The notes: a model not told the origin generated them from the sequence alone. Positions 26,942 through 36,370 are shown, counted from the first letter of the stretch. The stretch: DNA of 64,000 nt from CAYNFR01 sp964396595 (GCA_964396595.1 CAYNFR010000012.1:21456-85455); one strand, 5' to 3'. Numbers and translations: made by a program.

Positions 26942-27985
26942 CTATGCTTTAGCTTTATCAAGAGTAAAACTGAAAGTAGAACCTACGTCCTTTGTGCTTC
27001 GCGCTGTTACTGTCTGTTGATGTGCTTCTACTAGATGCTTGACTATGGCTAGCCCGAGACCACTACCTCCTTGCTTCCTGCCTCTTCCATGATCAACCCG
27101 ATAGAATCTGTCAAACACATATTTCAAATGTGCCGCATCAATACCTATACCGTTATCGCTTACTTCTATTAATACATGAGTGACCATGTCGTATATACCT
27201 ACCAGAACAGATCCTCCCTTGTTGCCATATTTGATCGCATTGGCGATAAGGTTAGCGAGAACGATTCTAACCTTAGATTCATCAGCACTTACGTTGAAGG
27301 AGCTTCGTGCACCTTGCTTAAGGTCCAAGAGCAATCCTTTCTCTTCTGCCAGAATACTCAGATCATCAATTACCTCCAAGCACAATTCCTTAATATCAAA
27401 AACAGATATTTCTAGAAGCAACTGGCCGTATTCTAGCTTATTAATCGTTTCTAAGTCCTCAATGATATCTCTTAACCGCTCTACATTACTCGATGCCCTC
27501 TTGAGATAGCGCAAGTTTATCTTTTCATCATAAAGGCCTCCATCAAGAAGCGTATTGATGTACCCTTGAATAGAATACAAGGGTGTCTTTAGCTCATGAG
27601 AGATGTTCCCTATATAGTTTCGTCGATATTCTTCAAGCGCCCTGAGATCTGATAGCTCTTGCTTCTTGCCATCAGACCATTGCTGAACATCATTTTCTAC
27701 CTCAGCGAGATTATTGAGTTTAGTTGACTCTCGTTCGACATGTCTTATACTGCTCTTTGTTTCGCGAATAGTTTTGTAAATCAATTTTACTTTATTAAAC
27801 ACAAAAAGGTTAAGAACATAAGATGTAAACCACAGACTGGCAAATAGTAATAGAGCAGCTATAAGGATAAGTAACCAAATATTACCCAGCCCCAGATAAT
27901 ACAATAAAAACAGAACCGACAATACAATAGCATTGCACAACACTATCACCCAAGACAATACATTCAGAGAAATATTTCTTAGCAC
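26942..27985 (-). CDS. Sensor histidine kinase (PhoR-like)
   Basis: 347 residues, start GTG at 27985 as no early ATG is in frame. Two N-terminal membrane helices (~10-31 and ~36-60) with almost no periplasmic loop between them are followed by a linker and the DHp domain with the phosphorylatable His130 in NISHELKTPLYSIQGY. ATPase motifs: N box NLIANAIKYGN, G1 DNGIGID, F box FDRFYRVD, G2 GSGLGLAIVKH. The lack of a sizeable extracytoplasmic sensor suggests sensing in the membrane or via a partner. It is the last gene of the sixA-DUF4296-RR-HK operon, 3 bases after the response regulator. Confidence 0.95.
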   Translation of the reverse strand: MLRNISLNVLSWVIVLCNAIVLSVLFLLYYLGLGNIWLLILIAALLLFASLWFTSYVLNLFVFNKVKLIYKTIRETKSSIRHVERESTKLNNLAEVENDVQQWSDGKKQELSDLRALEEYRRNYIGNISHELKTPLYSIQGYINTLLDGGLYDEKINLRYLKRASSNVERLRDIIEDLETINKLEYGQLLLEISVFDIKELCLEVIDDLSILAEEKGLLLDLKQGARSSFNVSADESKVRIVLANLIANAIKYGNKGGSVLVGIYDMVTHVLIEVSDNGIGIDAAHLKYVFDRFYRVDHGRGRKQGGSGLGLAIVKHLVEAHQQTVTARSTKDVGSTFSFTLDKAKA

Positions 27986-27988
27986 CGT

Positions 27989-28678
27989 CTAATCTTTTAG
28001 TTTGTAGCCGACACCTTTGAGGGTTTTTATATAGGATTTACCTAATTTTTCTCTTAGTTTTCTTATGTGCACATCAATGGTTCGGTCTCCGACTATAACG
28101 TCTGTCCCCCATACTTTATGTAAAATTTCGTCACGATTAAAAACCTTGCCGGGACGGGTAGCCAGAAAAGAGAGCAAGTCAAACTCCTTCTTGGCAAGAG
28201 CTATCTCTTTCCCTTTGATTAAAACCGTATACTTATCCGGATCAATTTCTATATCTCCAATCTGAATGATCTTGCCAGCATTTTCTTTAGTCCTAAATCT
28301 CGGATGTCTTCTTAATAAAGCATTGATGCGACTTATCAATACATTAGTCTTAATCGGTTTAACGACTATATCATCCCCTCCTGAATCCAAAGCCGAAATC
28401 TGTGTAAATGATTCGCTTCTGGCAGACAAGAATAGTATAACCGCATCTTGTAGTTTGTCTTCTTGACGTAACAGACCACATGTCTCGATACCATTGAGAC
28501 CCGGCATCATAATATCAAGTATGATGAGATCCGGAATGAAATCTTTGGCTAGTTCAATGGCTTTCTCCCCGTTGGAGGCCTTTTTGACTCTAAACCCTTC
28601 CTTTTCAAGATTGTAGGATATAAATTCCAATATATCCGCTTCATCATCTACCAATAATATTTTTGCCCCTTTACTCAT
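27989..28678 (-). CDS. OmpR/PhoB-family response regulator
   Basis: 229 residues. Receiver domain at 1-120: acidic pocket DDEAD (residues 11-15), phosphoacceptor Asp55 in LIILDIMMPG, and the conserved Lys in VVKPIK. A winged-helix DNA-binding domain at ~130-229 has LAKKEFDLLSFLATRPGKVF, VGDRTIDVHIRKLREKLG and KTLKGVGYKL. Partner of the histidine kinase 3 bases downstream. Its start codon lies inside the last codons of the DUF4296 gene (8-base overlap), so translation is coupled to the upstream genes. Target genes are unknown; the closest general type is PhoB/PhoP. Confidence 0.95.
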   Translation of the reverse strand: MSKGAKILLVDDEADILEFISYNLEKEGFRVKKASNGEKAIELAKDFIPDLIILDIMMPGLNGIETCGLLRQEDKLQDAVILFLSARSESFTQISALDSGGDDIVVKPIKTNVLISRINALLRRHPRFRTKENAGKIIQIGDIEIDPDKYTVLIKGKEIALAKKEFDLLSFLATRPGKVFNRDEILHKVWGTDVIVGDRTIDVHIRKLREKLGKSYIKTLKGVGYKLKD

Positions 28679-29027
28679 TCGTCACTTCTTGTTCTGTATC
28701 AATACGCGATTTAATACTATCAAGTTTATGCTTGATATCATCCAACATTGATTTGTACAAATCCATATCCTGCTGATAAAGGTAAAGGTTAGATTCAAGC
28801 TCACTGTAGTCCACCTTGTGAATTTTAAGTAAACTTTTCATTAACTCTATTTGAACAGAATCCCGAGATATGCCGGGGTATCTTCTGATTATATCATCAG
28901 CATAGGTCATATCAAGCATGATATTGACCATTTTGTCTTGAGATATAGTGTATGGAGCTTCCTCTTTACAAGATAAAAAAGCTGCGACTATCATCGTAAA
29001 CAACATGACCTGTCGCATAGCTACCAT
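28671..29027 (-). CDS. DUF4296 lipoprotein
   Basis: 118 residues (an ATG at 29018 is an alternative start that removes the overlap with sixA). Lipoprotein signal with Cys in AAFLSCKEE. DUF4296 is recognised from the region ISQDKMVNIMLDMTYADDI followed by a helical segment with KIHKVDYSEL and YLYQQDMDLYKSMLDDI. The family is Bacteroidota-specific, small, exported and of unknown function. Here it is placed between a SixA-like phosphatase and a two-component system, overlapping both; it could be an envelope sensor partner for a kinase that lacks its own periplasmic domain, but that is inference. Confidence 0.85.
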   Translation of the reverse strand: MVAMRQVMLFTMIVAAFLSCKEEAPYTISQDKMVNIMLDMTYADDIIRRYPGISRDSVQIELMKSLLKIHKVDYSELESNLYLYQQDMDLYKSMLDDIKHKLDSIKSRIDTEQEVTNE

Positions 29028-29506
29028 TGTTTAGGATAAATGAGATAGTCAACAGTGGTATTATCTACATCCAGATCCGTCCATGAATCGATGCGAGAAA
29101 CCATTCTAAATATTCCACAAGTCGGCAGATTGTCTAGAAAATCTTTACTAAACATGTTGTGCAACTCTGTCAACCCAGGATTATGAGCGAAGAGTATCAC
29201 GCTGGACACATTGTCTGGCGATTGCCTGATCACGGAGATAATAGTACGAGGAGATGCATGATAAAGCTCAGGGACAATCATCCCTTGATCAAGACGGAGA
29301 GGCTCCCGAAAAAAAGAAAACGTATCCCGTGCACGACGAGCAGAGCTGCACAAATAGCTGTCTATTCCGCCCGATTTATCAAACAATTTCTCAGCCATAT
29401 GTGGTGCATCTCTCTTGCCCCGATCATTGAGTGGACGATCATGATCAGATAACCCCCACTCTGCCCAGCTTGACTTGGCATGTCTCACTATATAACTGTA
29501 CTTCAT
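29021..29506 (-). CDS. SixA-like phosphohistidine phosphatase (histidine phosphatase family)
   Basis: 161 residues. The catalytic RHA motif is RHAKSSW at residues 8-14 (His9), and the second catalytic His is in FAHNPGLTELHN; short length and lack of the insertions seen in phosphoglycerate mutases point to the SixA subgroup. E. coli SixA removes phosphate from protein histidines in phosphorelays. It is the first gene of the operon with DUF4296, response regulator and kinase, overlapping DUF4296 by 7 bases, so a role in dephosphorylating the neighbouring two-component system is an attractive inference. An inverted repeat TAACT-AATC-AGTTA at 29534-29547 lies just upstream of its start. Confidence 0.85.
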   Translation of the reverse strand: MKYSYIVRHAKSSWAEWGLSDHDRPLNDRGKRDAPHMAEKLFDKSGGIDSYLCSSARRARDTFSFFREPLRLDQGMIVPELYHASPRTIISVIRQSPDNVSSVILFAHNPGLTELHNMFSKDFLDNLPTCGIFRMVSRIDSWTDLDVDNTTVDYLIYPKQW

Positions 29507-29816
29507 ATCACTCGTGAAGATATTCTTTTTTAGTAACTAATCAGTTAGATACTTTCAGGTCAAAAAATCAGTCTATTTCTTCATTAGACAACGCTCCTTT
29601 TTGAGTGAATAGCAGCGCAATTGACGAAAAAAGAGCGGCATGATAATAGGAAATGGGCATTTTCTGAGCGCAATTGATCGAAACTGATTAGCTAGATTTT
29701 TTATTGTTCGCGACATTCCTAATCATAGGAACTCAGTAATAATTCTCCTATCTTTGTCGGTTGTGCCTTTATAGACACATTTTTAGACCAATTTTACCAA
29801 AATTGTATAGTACGCT
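29507..29816. promoter_or_regulatory. Divergent intergenic region between sixA operon and SWIM gene
   Basis: 310 bases without a gene. It holds an inverted repeat TAACT-AATC-AGTTA (29534-29547) near the sixA start, two direct copies of AGCGCAATTGA (29614-29624 and 29667-29677), and a -7-like TATCTTTG (29749-29756) in the direction of the SWIM gene, with no convincing -33 TTG at the right distance. These are candidate control elements only. Confidence 0.35.
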
Positions 29817-31433
29817 GTGAAATTATCCGGAGAGAACATCGCTTTCATTGAATCCAAAATCGATGAAGAGTACCTCATACCAGCAGAGCTCATCCTAGAG
29901 AATAATGCTTACAGTGATTATCGTACTAAAGGTAGTAATGAACATTACATGACCATCGAAGACAAGGGCTTCAGACTAGATACCAATATCATCATGATGG
30001 GCGAAAGAGTCAAAGGAGGTCACTGCCCTTGTACCGGTTTCAGTAAAAACGGGATCTGCTCACATATAGCCGCGACTACACTCATTATCCGTAAAAAACT
30101 AGCAGAAATCGTTGACCAGCAGGCAATAATCAAAGAGTCAGCGAAAAAAGCCAAAAGACGCAGTAACATAGAGTCATTGCTTTCAGAAATTTCGAAAACG
30201 CAACTTGAGGAATTTATCCTAGATTTTACGAAACAGAACGCATATTTCAAACTATATTTTCAAGCTTATTTTTATAATCACCTGTCAGAAGAACAAATTA
30301 ATGCTCTCCTTGAAAGTGTTTTCCCCCCTCTTACTAAAGCCTATGAGAAAGTAAGCCCGGCCAGACTTTCGAATTTTATTTCTTTAGCTGATACGCTTCA
30401 TGTACATTATAAGTTACTCGTTTTAAATCAGAATTATATTGATGCATTTGACCTCAATTTTAAACTATTACAAAAGTCCTTCTATATAAAATATAATCTG
30501 AAACAATTCAGCGAAAGGCTTTTAAAATATCATACCATATTCTTGGCTAATTTCATAGAAACCACTGGACTAATAGAAGCACCGGAATACAAAGAATTGA
30601 TATACAATAGATTAACAGAACTACTTGGGTCATCTTACATCTCTGCCAACTTAAAACAAGAGAGGGATTTATGGATATTGCTTCTCAACCAAAATGACTT
30701 ACGTAATGAACTCGTAACCATAGCCAACAAGAATTTTTCTAGCGATGACATAAGTACCGGCTACTTTTTAAAATTTATCCAATTATGTGTAAGTGAACAG
30801 TCCATACAAGATTCTAAAATCAGGCATCTCAATCAACAGGAGATTTATCGAATCATCCAGATAGCAGTAGAATTCGAAGAACAAAGCCATGCTCAGGATA
30901 TTTTATGGAAGTGCCTGTATCTGAAAAACCTCAACCTTCCCGTCCTAAAAATAGTCTTACTCCATCTCAGTCGATCATTCGATGCTCAATTGCTGGATAT
31001 ATTGATTAAGTACTATGTTAATTATAAAGACAATGCCATACTCGATTTTATAAAGTTCAAGTCAATGGACTGGCGCCAGGACAAAGCGTCAATACACGAT
31101 ACACTTGAGCTTAATTCAGACCATGATGGACTGTTGAGGTTTTATCTGTTTGATGAAGATAATGACAAAGCATCTATCCTAATGATGGAGCTTGACACCA
31201 TTGGGCAATTAAGCAAATACGATGTGAGGATGGCAGAACTATCTACTGATATGTTGCTCACAAGCTATAAATCAGTCGTTGACAAATTTCTCTCTGAGCA
31301 TTTTGGTCTAGCGGCACAGAATTTTGTAGCAGAAGCATATCAGCGCTTAGAAAGAATAGGACTACCCCATGTCCGCCGCGAACTAGAAGCCTACATCTCC
31401 AAGAAATATAAGGACAGGAGTTCCCTAAACTAG
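29817..31433 (+). CDS. SWIM zinc finger protein
   Basis: 538 residues, starting at GTG (29817). The only recognised domain is an N-terminal SWIM finger at about residues 67-85: CPCTGFSKNGICSHIAA fits C-x-C-xn-C-x-H. A coiled, Lys-rich helix follows, then ~430 residues of mainly helical, Leu/Tyr-rich sequence reminiscent of TPR/HEAT-like repeats. SWIM fingers mediate DNA or protein contacts; in bacteria they are common in SNF2-type helicases and MoxR-linked operons, but here no helicase is fused or adjacent. Role unknown. It precedes the maltose genes on the same strand with 151 bases between, probably a separate unit. Confidence 0.75.
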   Translation: MKLSGENIAFIESKIDEEYLIPAELILENNAYSDYRTKGSNEHYMTIEDKGFRLDTNIIMMGERVKGGHCPCTGFSKNGICSHIAATTLIIRKKLAEIVDQQAIIKESAKKAKRRSNIESLLSEISKTQLEEFILDFTKQNAYFKLYFQAYFYNHLSEEQINALLESVFPPLTKAYEKVSPARLSNFISLADTLHVHYKLLVLNQNYIDAFDLNFKLLQKSFYIKYNLKQFSERLLKYHTIFLANFIETTGLIEAPEYKELIYNRLTELLGSSYISANLKQERDLWILLLNQNDLRNELVTIANKNFSSDDISTGYFLKFIQLCVSEQSIQDSKIRHLNQQEIYRIIQIAVEFEEQSHAQDILWKCLYLKNLNLPVLKIVLLHLSRSFDAQLLDILIKYYVNYKDNAILDFIKFKSMDWRQDKASIHDTLELNSDHDGLLRFYLFDEDNDKASILMMELDTIGQLSKYDVRMAELSTDMLLTSYKSVVDKFLSEHFGLAAQNFVAEAYQRLERIGLPHVRRELEAYISKKYKDRSSLN

Positions 31434-31584
31434 AGCGGGTATTGGCACTTTCAGCAGTTTGGATAATTATCGTAACTATCCTTCGATATCATACTTTTGG
31501 TTTAAAAGCCCAAAATTTCGTTTAGGTAAGAAAAGTTTTAGCCGTTTATTTGCGTCGCGATTTTGCAGGAAGAACGACAGCTAT

Positions 31585-32235
31585 ATGTTAAAGGCAATAA
31601 TTTTTGATTTGGATGGCGTAATAGTGGACACCGCCAAGTATCATTATCTGGCGTGGAGAAAATTAGCCGAAAAACTCGGATTCGATTTCACCGAAGAGCA
31701 TAATGAGCCTTTAAAGGGTATCAGCAGGATGGATTCACTGGAGCATCTGCTGCGCATAGGTCATGTGAGAGCTACGGCTGCGGAAAAGATACATTATTGT
31801 GATTTGAAAAATACCTGGTATCTAGAATATACCAATGATATGAACTCTGACGAAATTTTGCCGGGGGCATTGGATCTTATCCTTGAGGCTAAGAAGCATG
31901 ATGTCAAGATTGCATTAGGATCAGCCAGCAAGAATGCCCGACCTATACTGGCCAAGACAGAAATCGAGTCGTTATTTGATTGCATCGTAGATGGAAATGA
32001 TGTGATAAAAAGCAAGCCTGATCCTGAAGTATTCCTTAAAGCTGCGGCCAATCTTTCAATGGAAGCACGTCATTGTGTGGTGATCGAGGATTCGGCCAAA
32101 GGAATCGAAGCGGCATTGGCAGGAGGATTTATTGCGGTGGGTATCGGAGATCCGACACATTTGGGCGCAGCCCATCAAGTTTTTAAAAACATGAGCCAGC
32201 TCAATGTTTCTATTCTACAACAGCTTTTCAATTAA
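31585..32235 (+). CDS. pgmB: Beta-phosphoglucomutase
   Basis: 216 residues from the ATG at 31585, matching family length; the open frame from 31459 is non-conserved. HAD nucleophile and acid/base are Asp8 and Asp10 in FDLDGVIVDTA, the same numbering as the lactococcal enzyme. Also seen: LKGISRMDSLEHLL in the cap, LGSASKNA, KSKPDPEVFLKAA and VIEDSAKGIEAALAGGF. It converts beta-glucose-1-phosphate to glucose-6-phosphate. The GH65 phosphorylase gene follows 30 bases later and produces exactly this substrate from maltose, so the two form a pathway pair. Confidence 0.93.
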   Translation: MLKAIIFDLDGVIVDTAKYHYLAWRKLAEKLGFDFTEEHNEPLKGISRMDSLEHLLRIGHVRATAAEKIHYCDLKNTWYLEYTNDMNSDEILPGALDLILEAKKHDVKIALGSASKNARPILAKTEIESLFDCIVDGNDVIKSKPDPEVFLKAAANLSMEARHCVVIEDSAKGIEAALAGGFIAVGIGDPTHLGAAHQVFKNMSQLNVSILQQLFN

Positions 32236-32265
32236 CGAGCGTACAGCCATTAAGATTAGTGATCT

Positions 32266-34572
32266 ATGAATAAGTATATTGTTGAAGATCCATGGAGGAT
32301 AATAGAGAGAGGATATGACGCAAGCTTGCATCCTATATCCGAAAGCCTATTTAGTATAGGCAATGGTCGTCTGGGCCAACGTGCCAATTTTGAAGAAAGT
32401 TATTCCGGCGAGTCGCTTCGTGGCAGCTACATAGCTGGTGTCTATTATCCCGACAAAACGAGAGTGGGTTGGTGGAAAAATGGATATCCAGAGTACTTTG
32501 CGAAGGTGCTTAATTCTGTCAATTGGATAGGGGTCAAGTTATATATCAATAATGAAGAAATCGATCTTCACCGACAGCGCGTGCGACAGTTTGAGCGTGT
32601 ATTGGACATGCGCACCGGGATACTAGAGCGTCATGTTGTCATAAGCTTGGCCGGCGGCCTGGAAGTTACTATCGCCAGCAATCGGTTTTACAGTTTACAC
32701 GATCAGAACTGGGCCTTTATGGAATATCAAGTATCCGCCAATCAAGAAGTGTCTGTCCGGCTGGAGTCATATCTTGACTTTAATGTCCGAAATGCAGATG
32801 CTAATTATGATGATGATTTCTGGCACAAGCGTCAGCAAAAGATCGAAGATGGCATACTCCACACCTTGGCGACTACCAAGAAGACAGAATTCACCGTATG
32901 TGCCGCATTGATCAATAAGGTCACATTAGGAAATAGCTTGTTATCATCAGCACATGATACATGCATCGAAGGCTATGTCAGTGAAACGTACGCGCTGAAT
33001 CTGACCGCTGATACCATCTTGTCACTCACAAAGAATATAGCTATTCATTCAACTTTTTACACGCCGATAGAAGAATTAAGTACTTTATCCATTCAATCTG
33101 TAAGACAAGCGTTAAACACTGGAATGGCATATTGTACAAGTCGGCAATCTGAAATATGGAGTGAAAGATGGAATGTCTGTGACATCAATATAGCAGGTGA
33201 TACAGCTGCACAGCAAGGTATTCGGTTTAATATATTCCAACTTTATCAGACCTATAGCGGAGAAGATCCGCGTCTCAACATCGGTCCCAAAGGTTTTACC
33301 GGAGAAAAATATGGCGGCAGCACATACTGGGATACAGAGGCATATTGCTTGCCTTTCTATATGTGTATTGCCCCTCCTCAGGTAGCACACAGCCTTCTTG
33401 TCTATAGATATAATCATTTGGACAAAGCCATTGAAAACGCTGGCAAACTTGGCTTTACGGATGGTGCTGCACTCTATCCTATGGTGACCATGAACGGAGA
33501 GGAATGTCATAATGAATGGGAAATAACATTTGAAGAAATACATCGTAATGGCGCGATCGCCTACGCCATTTATGACTATATCCGTTATACAGATGATAAA
33601 GAATATCTGGCTACACATGGACTGGAAGTCCTTATCGGCATCGCGAGGTTCTGGTCTCAGCGGACTAACTTTAGTGAAGACAGGCGTCAATATGTCATTC
33701 TAGGTGTAACAGGACCGAATGAATATGAAAATAATGTCAATAATAATTGGTACACCAATTACATCGCCCGCTGGTGTCTGCATTACACTATTGATTGTAT
33801 GAAGTATGTAAAAAATGATCATCCCGAAAAATGGGCCACCATGGCTGTTAAGTGTATGTGGAAGGAGACAGAAACGTTACGGTGGGATGACATCATCAGC
33901 AACATGTATCTCCCGTATGACCCCCAAAGAAGAATCTTCCTGCAGCAAGACGGATTTCTGGATAAGGATCTTATCACAACAGAAGAGCTCGATCCTGCAC
34001 AGCGTCCGCTTAACCAAAAGTGGTCATGGGATCGCATCTTACGCTCTGTTTTCATAAAGCAGGCAGATGTGCTTCAGGGGCTGTACTTCTTTGAAGATGA
34101 TTTTAGCATGGCGGAACACAGAATTAACTTCGACTTTTACGAACCACGTACTGTCCATGAATCATCCTTGTCGCCATGCGTGCACGCTATTTTGGCAAGT
34201 AAACTGGATTACCGAGATAAAGCATACGAGATGTACTTGCGTACTGCGAGATTGGATCTTGATAATTATAATAATGATACAGAAGATGGATGTCACATCA
34301 CAAGTATGGCAGGTACATGGTTATCGATAGTCAAGGGATTCGGCGGTATGCGGTATGATAAAAATGGCATTTCTTTCTCACCTGCGCTGCCCGCGCAATG
34401 GGACGATTTATCATTTAAGGTCGTATATCGCGATAGTATTCTAAAAATAATCGCCTCTCGTAATTACTGCGAAATAGAACATCTATCAGGTGCCAATACC
34501 CTGGATATCAAGGTATATGATAAGACTTACTCTCTAAAACCCAATAACATTTTAAGAATCCCCAGACAATGA
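32266..34572 (+). CDS. mapA: GH65 maltose phosphorylase-like enzyme
   Basis: 768 residues, typical GH65 length. N-terminal beta-sandwich (ISESLFSIGNGRLGQRANFEE), then the (alpha/alpha)6 barrel with GARGE-like glycan contacts (YGGSTYWDTEAYCLPFY), the catalytic acid Glu486 in TGPNEYENNVNNNWYTN, and HESSLSPCVHAILASK for phosphate binding. The numbering of the Glu is one off the Lactobacillus maltose phosphorylase. Reaction: maltose plus phosphate gives glucose plus beta-glucose-1-phosphate in the cytoplasm. Trehalose or kojibiose as substrate cannot be excluded by sequence alone, but the neighbouring amylase favours maltose. Stop and next start overlap (ATGA). Confidence 0.9.
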   Translation: MNKYIVEDPWRIIERGYDASLHPISESLFSIGNGRLGQRANFEESYSGESLRGSYIAGVYYPDKTRVGWWKNGYPEYFAKVLNSVNWIGVKLYINNEEIDLHRQRVRQFERVLDMRTGILERHVVISLAGGLEVTIASNRFYSLHDQNWAFMEYQVSANQEVSVRLESYLDFNVRNADANYDDDFWHKRQQKIEDGILHTLATTKKTEFTVCAALINKVTLGNSLLSSAHDTCIEGYVSETYALNLTADTILSLTKNIAIHSTFYTPIEELSTLSIQSVRQALNTGMAYCTSRQSEIWSERWNVCDINIAGDTAAQQGIRFNIFQLYQTYSGEDPRLNIGPKGFTGEKYGGSTYWDTEAYCLPFYMCIAPPQVAHSLLVYRYNHLDKAIENAGKLGFTDGAALYPMVTMNGEECHNEWEITFEEIHRNGAIAYAIYDYIRYTDDKEYLATHGLEVLIGIARFWSQRTNFSEDRRQYVILGVTGPNEYENNVNNNWYTNYIARWCLHYTIDCMKYVKNDHPEKWATMAVKCMWKETETLRWDDIISNMYLPYDPQRRIFLQQDGFLDKDLITTEELDPAQRPLNQKWSWDRILRSVFIKQADVLQGLYFFEDDFSMAEHRINFDFYEPRTVHESSLSPCVHAILASKLDYRDKAYEMYLRTARLDLDNYNNDTEDGCHITSMAGTWLSIVKGFGGMRYDKNGISFSPALPAQWDDLSFKVVYRDSILKIIASRNYCEIEHLSGANTLDIKVYDKTYSLKPNNILRIPRQ

Positions 34573-35966
34573 AAAAATCTTGCTACTTATCTGCCCTGAT
34601 AGTTTTATCTGCATGTGCAATAATAGGACTAAGTGGATGTGGGATGTCTGGTAAAAACGAAACACATATGAACAACGCGAAGAATTATCGTAAAGCCCCA
34701 TCATGGGCCAATGATGCAAGCATTTACGAAGTAAACATCAGACAATATACACCTGAAGGAACCTTTAATGCCTTCTCTCAATCCTTAGCTCGACTTCAAT
34801 CTATGGGGGTCAAAATTCTCTGGTTGATGCCTATCTATCCGGTAAGTGAGACTAACAGGAAAGGAACACTGGGCAGCTACTATGCCATTTCTGATTTCAG
34901 AGCGGTTAATCCGGAATTTGGCGCATTAGCAGATTTTAAAGACTTACTCTATGAGGCGCATCGCCTCAATATGAAAGTAATCCTCGACATGGTACCTAAC
35001 CATACAGGGTGGGATCACCCATGGATAAATGAGCATCCTGAATGGTACACTAGAGATAGTAATGGTTATATAATTTCTCCTTTAGACCCTTGGAGTGGAC
35101 AGCCCACAGGATGGACTGATGTCGCTGACCTTAATTATGAAAATGCGGAGATGCGTCAAGCATTGATCAGCGATTATTTATTTTGGGTAAATGAAATAGG
35201 TATTGATGGATTCCGGATGGATATGGCGCACTTTGTCCCCTTGGAATTCTGGCATCAAGTAAGAACAGCACTAGACGGCACGGGCAAAGAATTGTTTATG
35301 CTCGCCGAGTCAGAATCTGCAGAGCATATCAGCGAGGGACTATTTCACGCCAACTATGCATGGCCTCACCATCACATCATGAATGACGTGGCTAAAGGTC
35401 ATAAATCAGCCGCTGACTTAAGAAACTGGCTTAAAGAAAATCATCATCATACCCGACTTGGCAACAGAATGTTTTTTCTTTCGAATCACGATGAAAACAG
35501 CTGGGCAGGCAGTGAAATAGAGCGAATGGGTGATGCCTATAAGACATTCGCTGTTCACAGCTTTACGATAGGTGGTTATCCGCTTATCTATTCAGGGATG
35601 GAAGAACCACTGGTGAAAAGGCTAGAATTTTTTGAAAAAGACGCGATCCCATTCAATACTTTTTCGAATCAAAGTTTTTACGCTCAGTTGATCAAACTGA
35701 AAAAGGAAAATCCTGCATTACATGCAGATGCGCTTAATTCGAAATGGGATTTCATCTCGGATGATAGCCATATACTTGCCTATCGTATTACATCCGGCGA
35801 TAACCATGTTCTGACTATATTAAATCTATCACCTGACACAAGAAGTCTTGCTGTAAGCGAAGATCTTTCTGCTTTTAAAGTTGCCATAGTAGATGGTGTG
35901 GAGATAAACGAAGATAATAACGTTCAATTAAGCCCTTGGGGATATGTAGTGATGACTAAAGAGTAA
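34569..35966 (+). CDS. GH13 alpha-amylase family lipoprotein
   Basis: 465 residues. Lipoprotein signal with lipobox LSGC (Cys24), so envelope-anchored. GH13 conserved regions: I DMVPNHTGWDH, II GFRMDMAHF (nucleophile Asp218), III FMLAESE (acid Glu247), IV FLSNHDENSW (Asp308); all catalytic residues are intact. A short C-terminal beta domain completes it. It would hydrolyse maltodextrins outside the inner membrane, feeding maltose to the GH65 phosphorylase. It overlaps the GH65 gene by 4 bases, implying translational coupling. No transporter or SusC/SusD gene is found in the operon. Confidence 0.9.
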   Translation: MKKSCYLSALIVLSACAIIGLSGCGMSGKNETHMNNAKNYRKAPSWANDASIYEVNIRQYTPEGTFNAFSQSLARLQSMGVKILWLMPIYPVSETNRKGTLGSYYAISDFRAVNPEFGALADFKDLLYEAHRLNMKVILDMVPNHTGWDHPWINEHPEWYTRDSNGYIISPLDPWSGQPTGWTDVADLNYENAEMRQALISDYLFWVNEIGIDGFRMDMAHFVPLEFWHQVRTALDGTGKELFMLAESESAEHISEGLFHANYAWPHHHIMNDVAKGHKSAADLRNWLKENHHHTRLGNRMFFLSNHDENSWAGSEIERMGDAYKTFAVHSFTIGGYPLIYSGMEEPLVKRLEFFEKDAIPFNTFSNQSFYAQLIKLKKENPALHADALNSKWDFISDDSHILAYRITSGDNHVLTILNLSPDTRSLAVSEDLSAFKVAIVDGVEINEDNNVQLSPWGYVVMTKE

Positions 35967-36370
35967 AGAGTGAATGCGGTGCGCGTGACAGTGTGATTTG
36001 TATTAACCGAATAGTCAAATTTTGTTATTCAGCTATGTGCTTGCGCGTGGACAATTCACCAAATTTCATCATGAAGTATGATATATTGAAAGTGGGATTA
36101 TACCATTAGGGTTTTTGGATTATTACATTCAGTGACGGATACTCTTGCACGTTACTCCGCTTACTCTTGCTGAAGAATGTCTGCATCTATATGCCTTAGC
36201 GGAGGGGAATAGAAATGCCAACTTTCTTGTAAGAGGGGCACACACTGAGATACCTTGTCTATCAGTGTTTATAAGACTACATGTATGTCCCGCATAATAC
36301 TTGAAAACAGTTTCTTCACCTTATCACGAAGTGATCTACACATTGGCTTCAGCCACAAAAGAAAAAATTC
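35967..36370. other. Convergent intergenic region without supported gene
   Basis: About 400 bases between two genes whose 3' ends face each other. No reading frame with protein-like composition, no strong hairpin followed by a T-run and no RNA gene were recognised. Confidence 0.35.
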
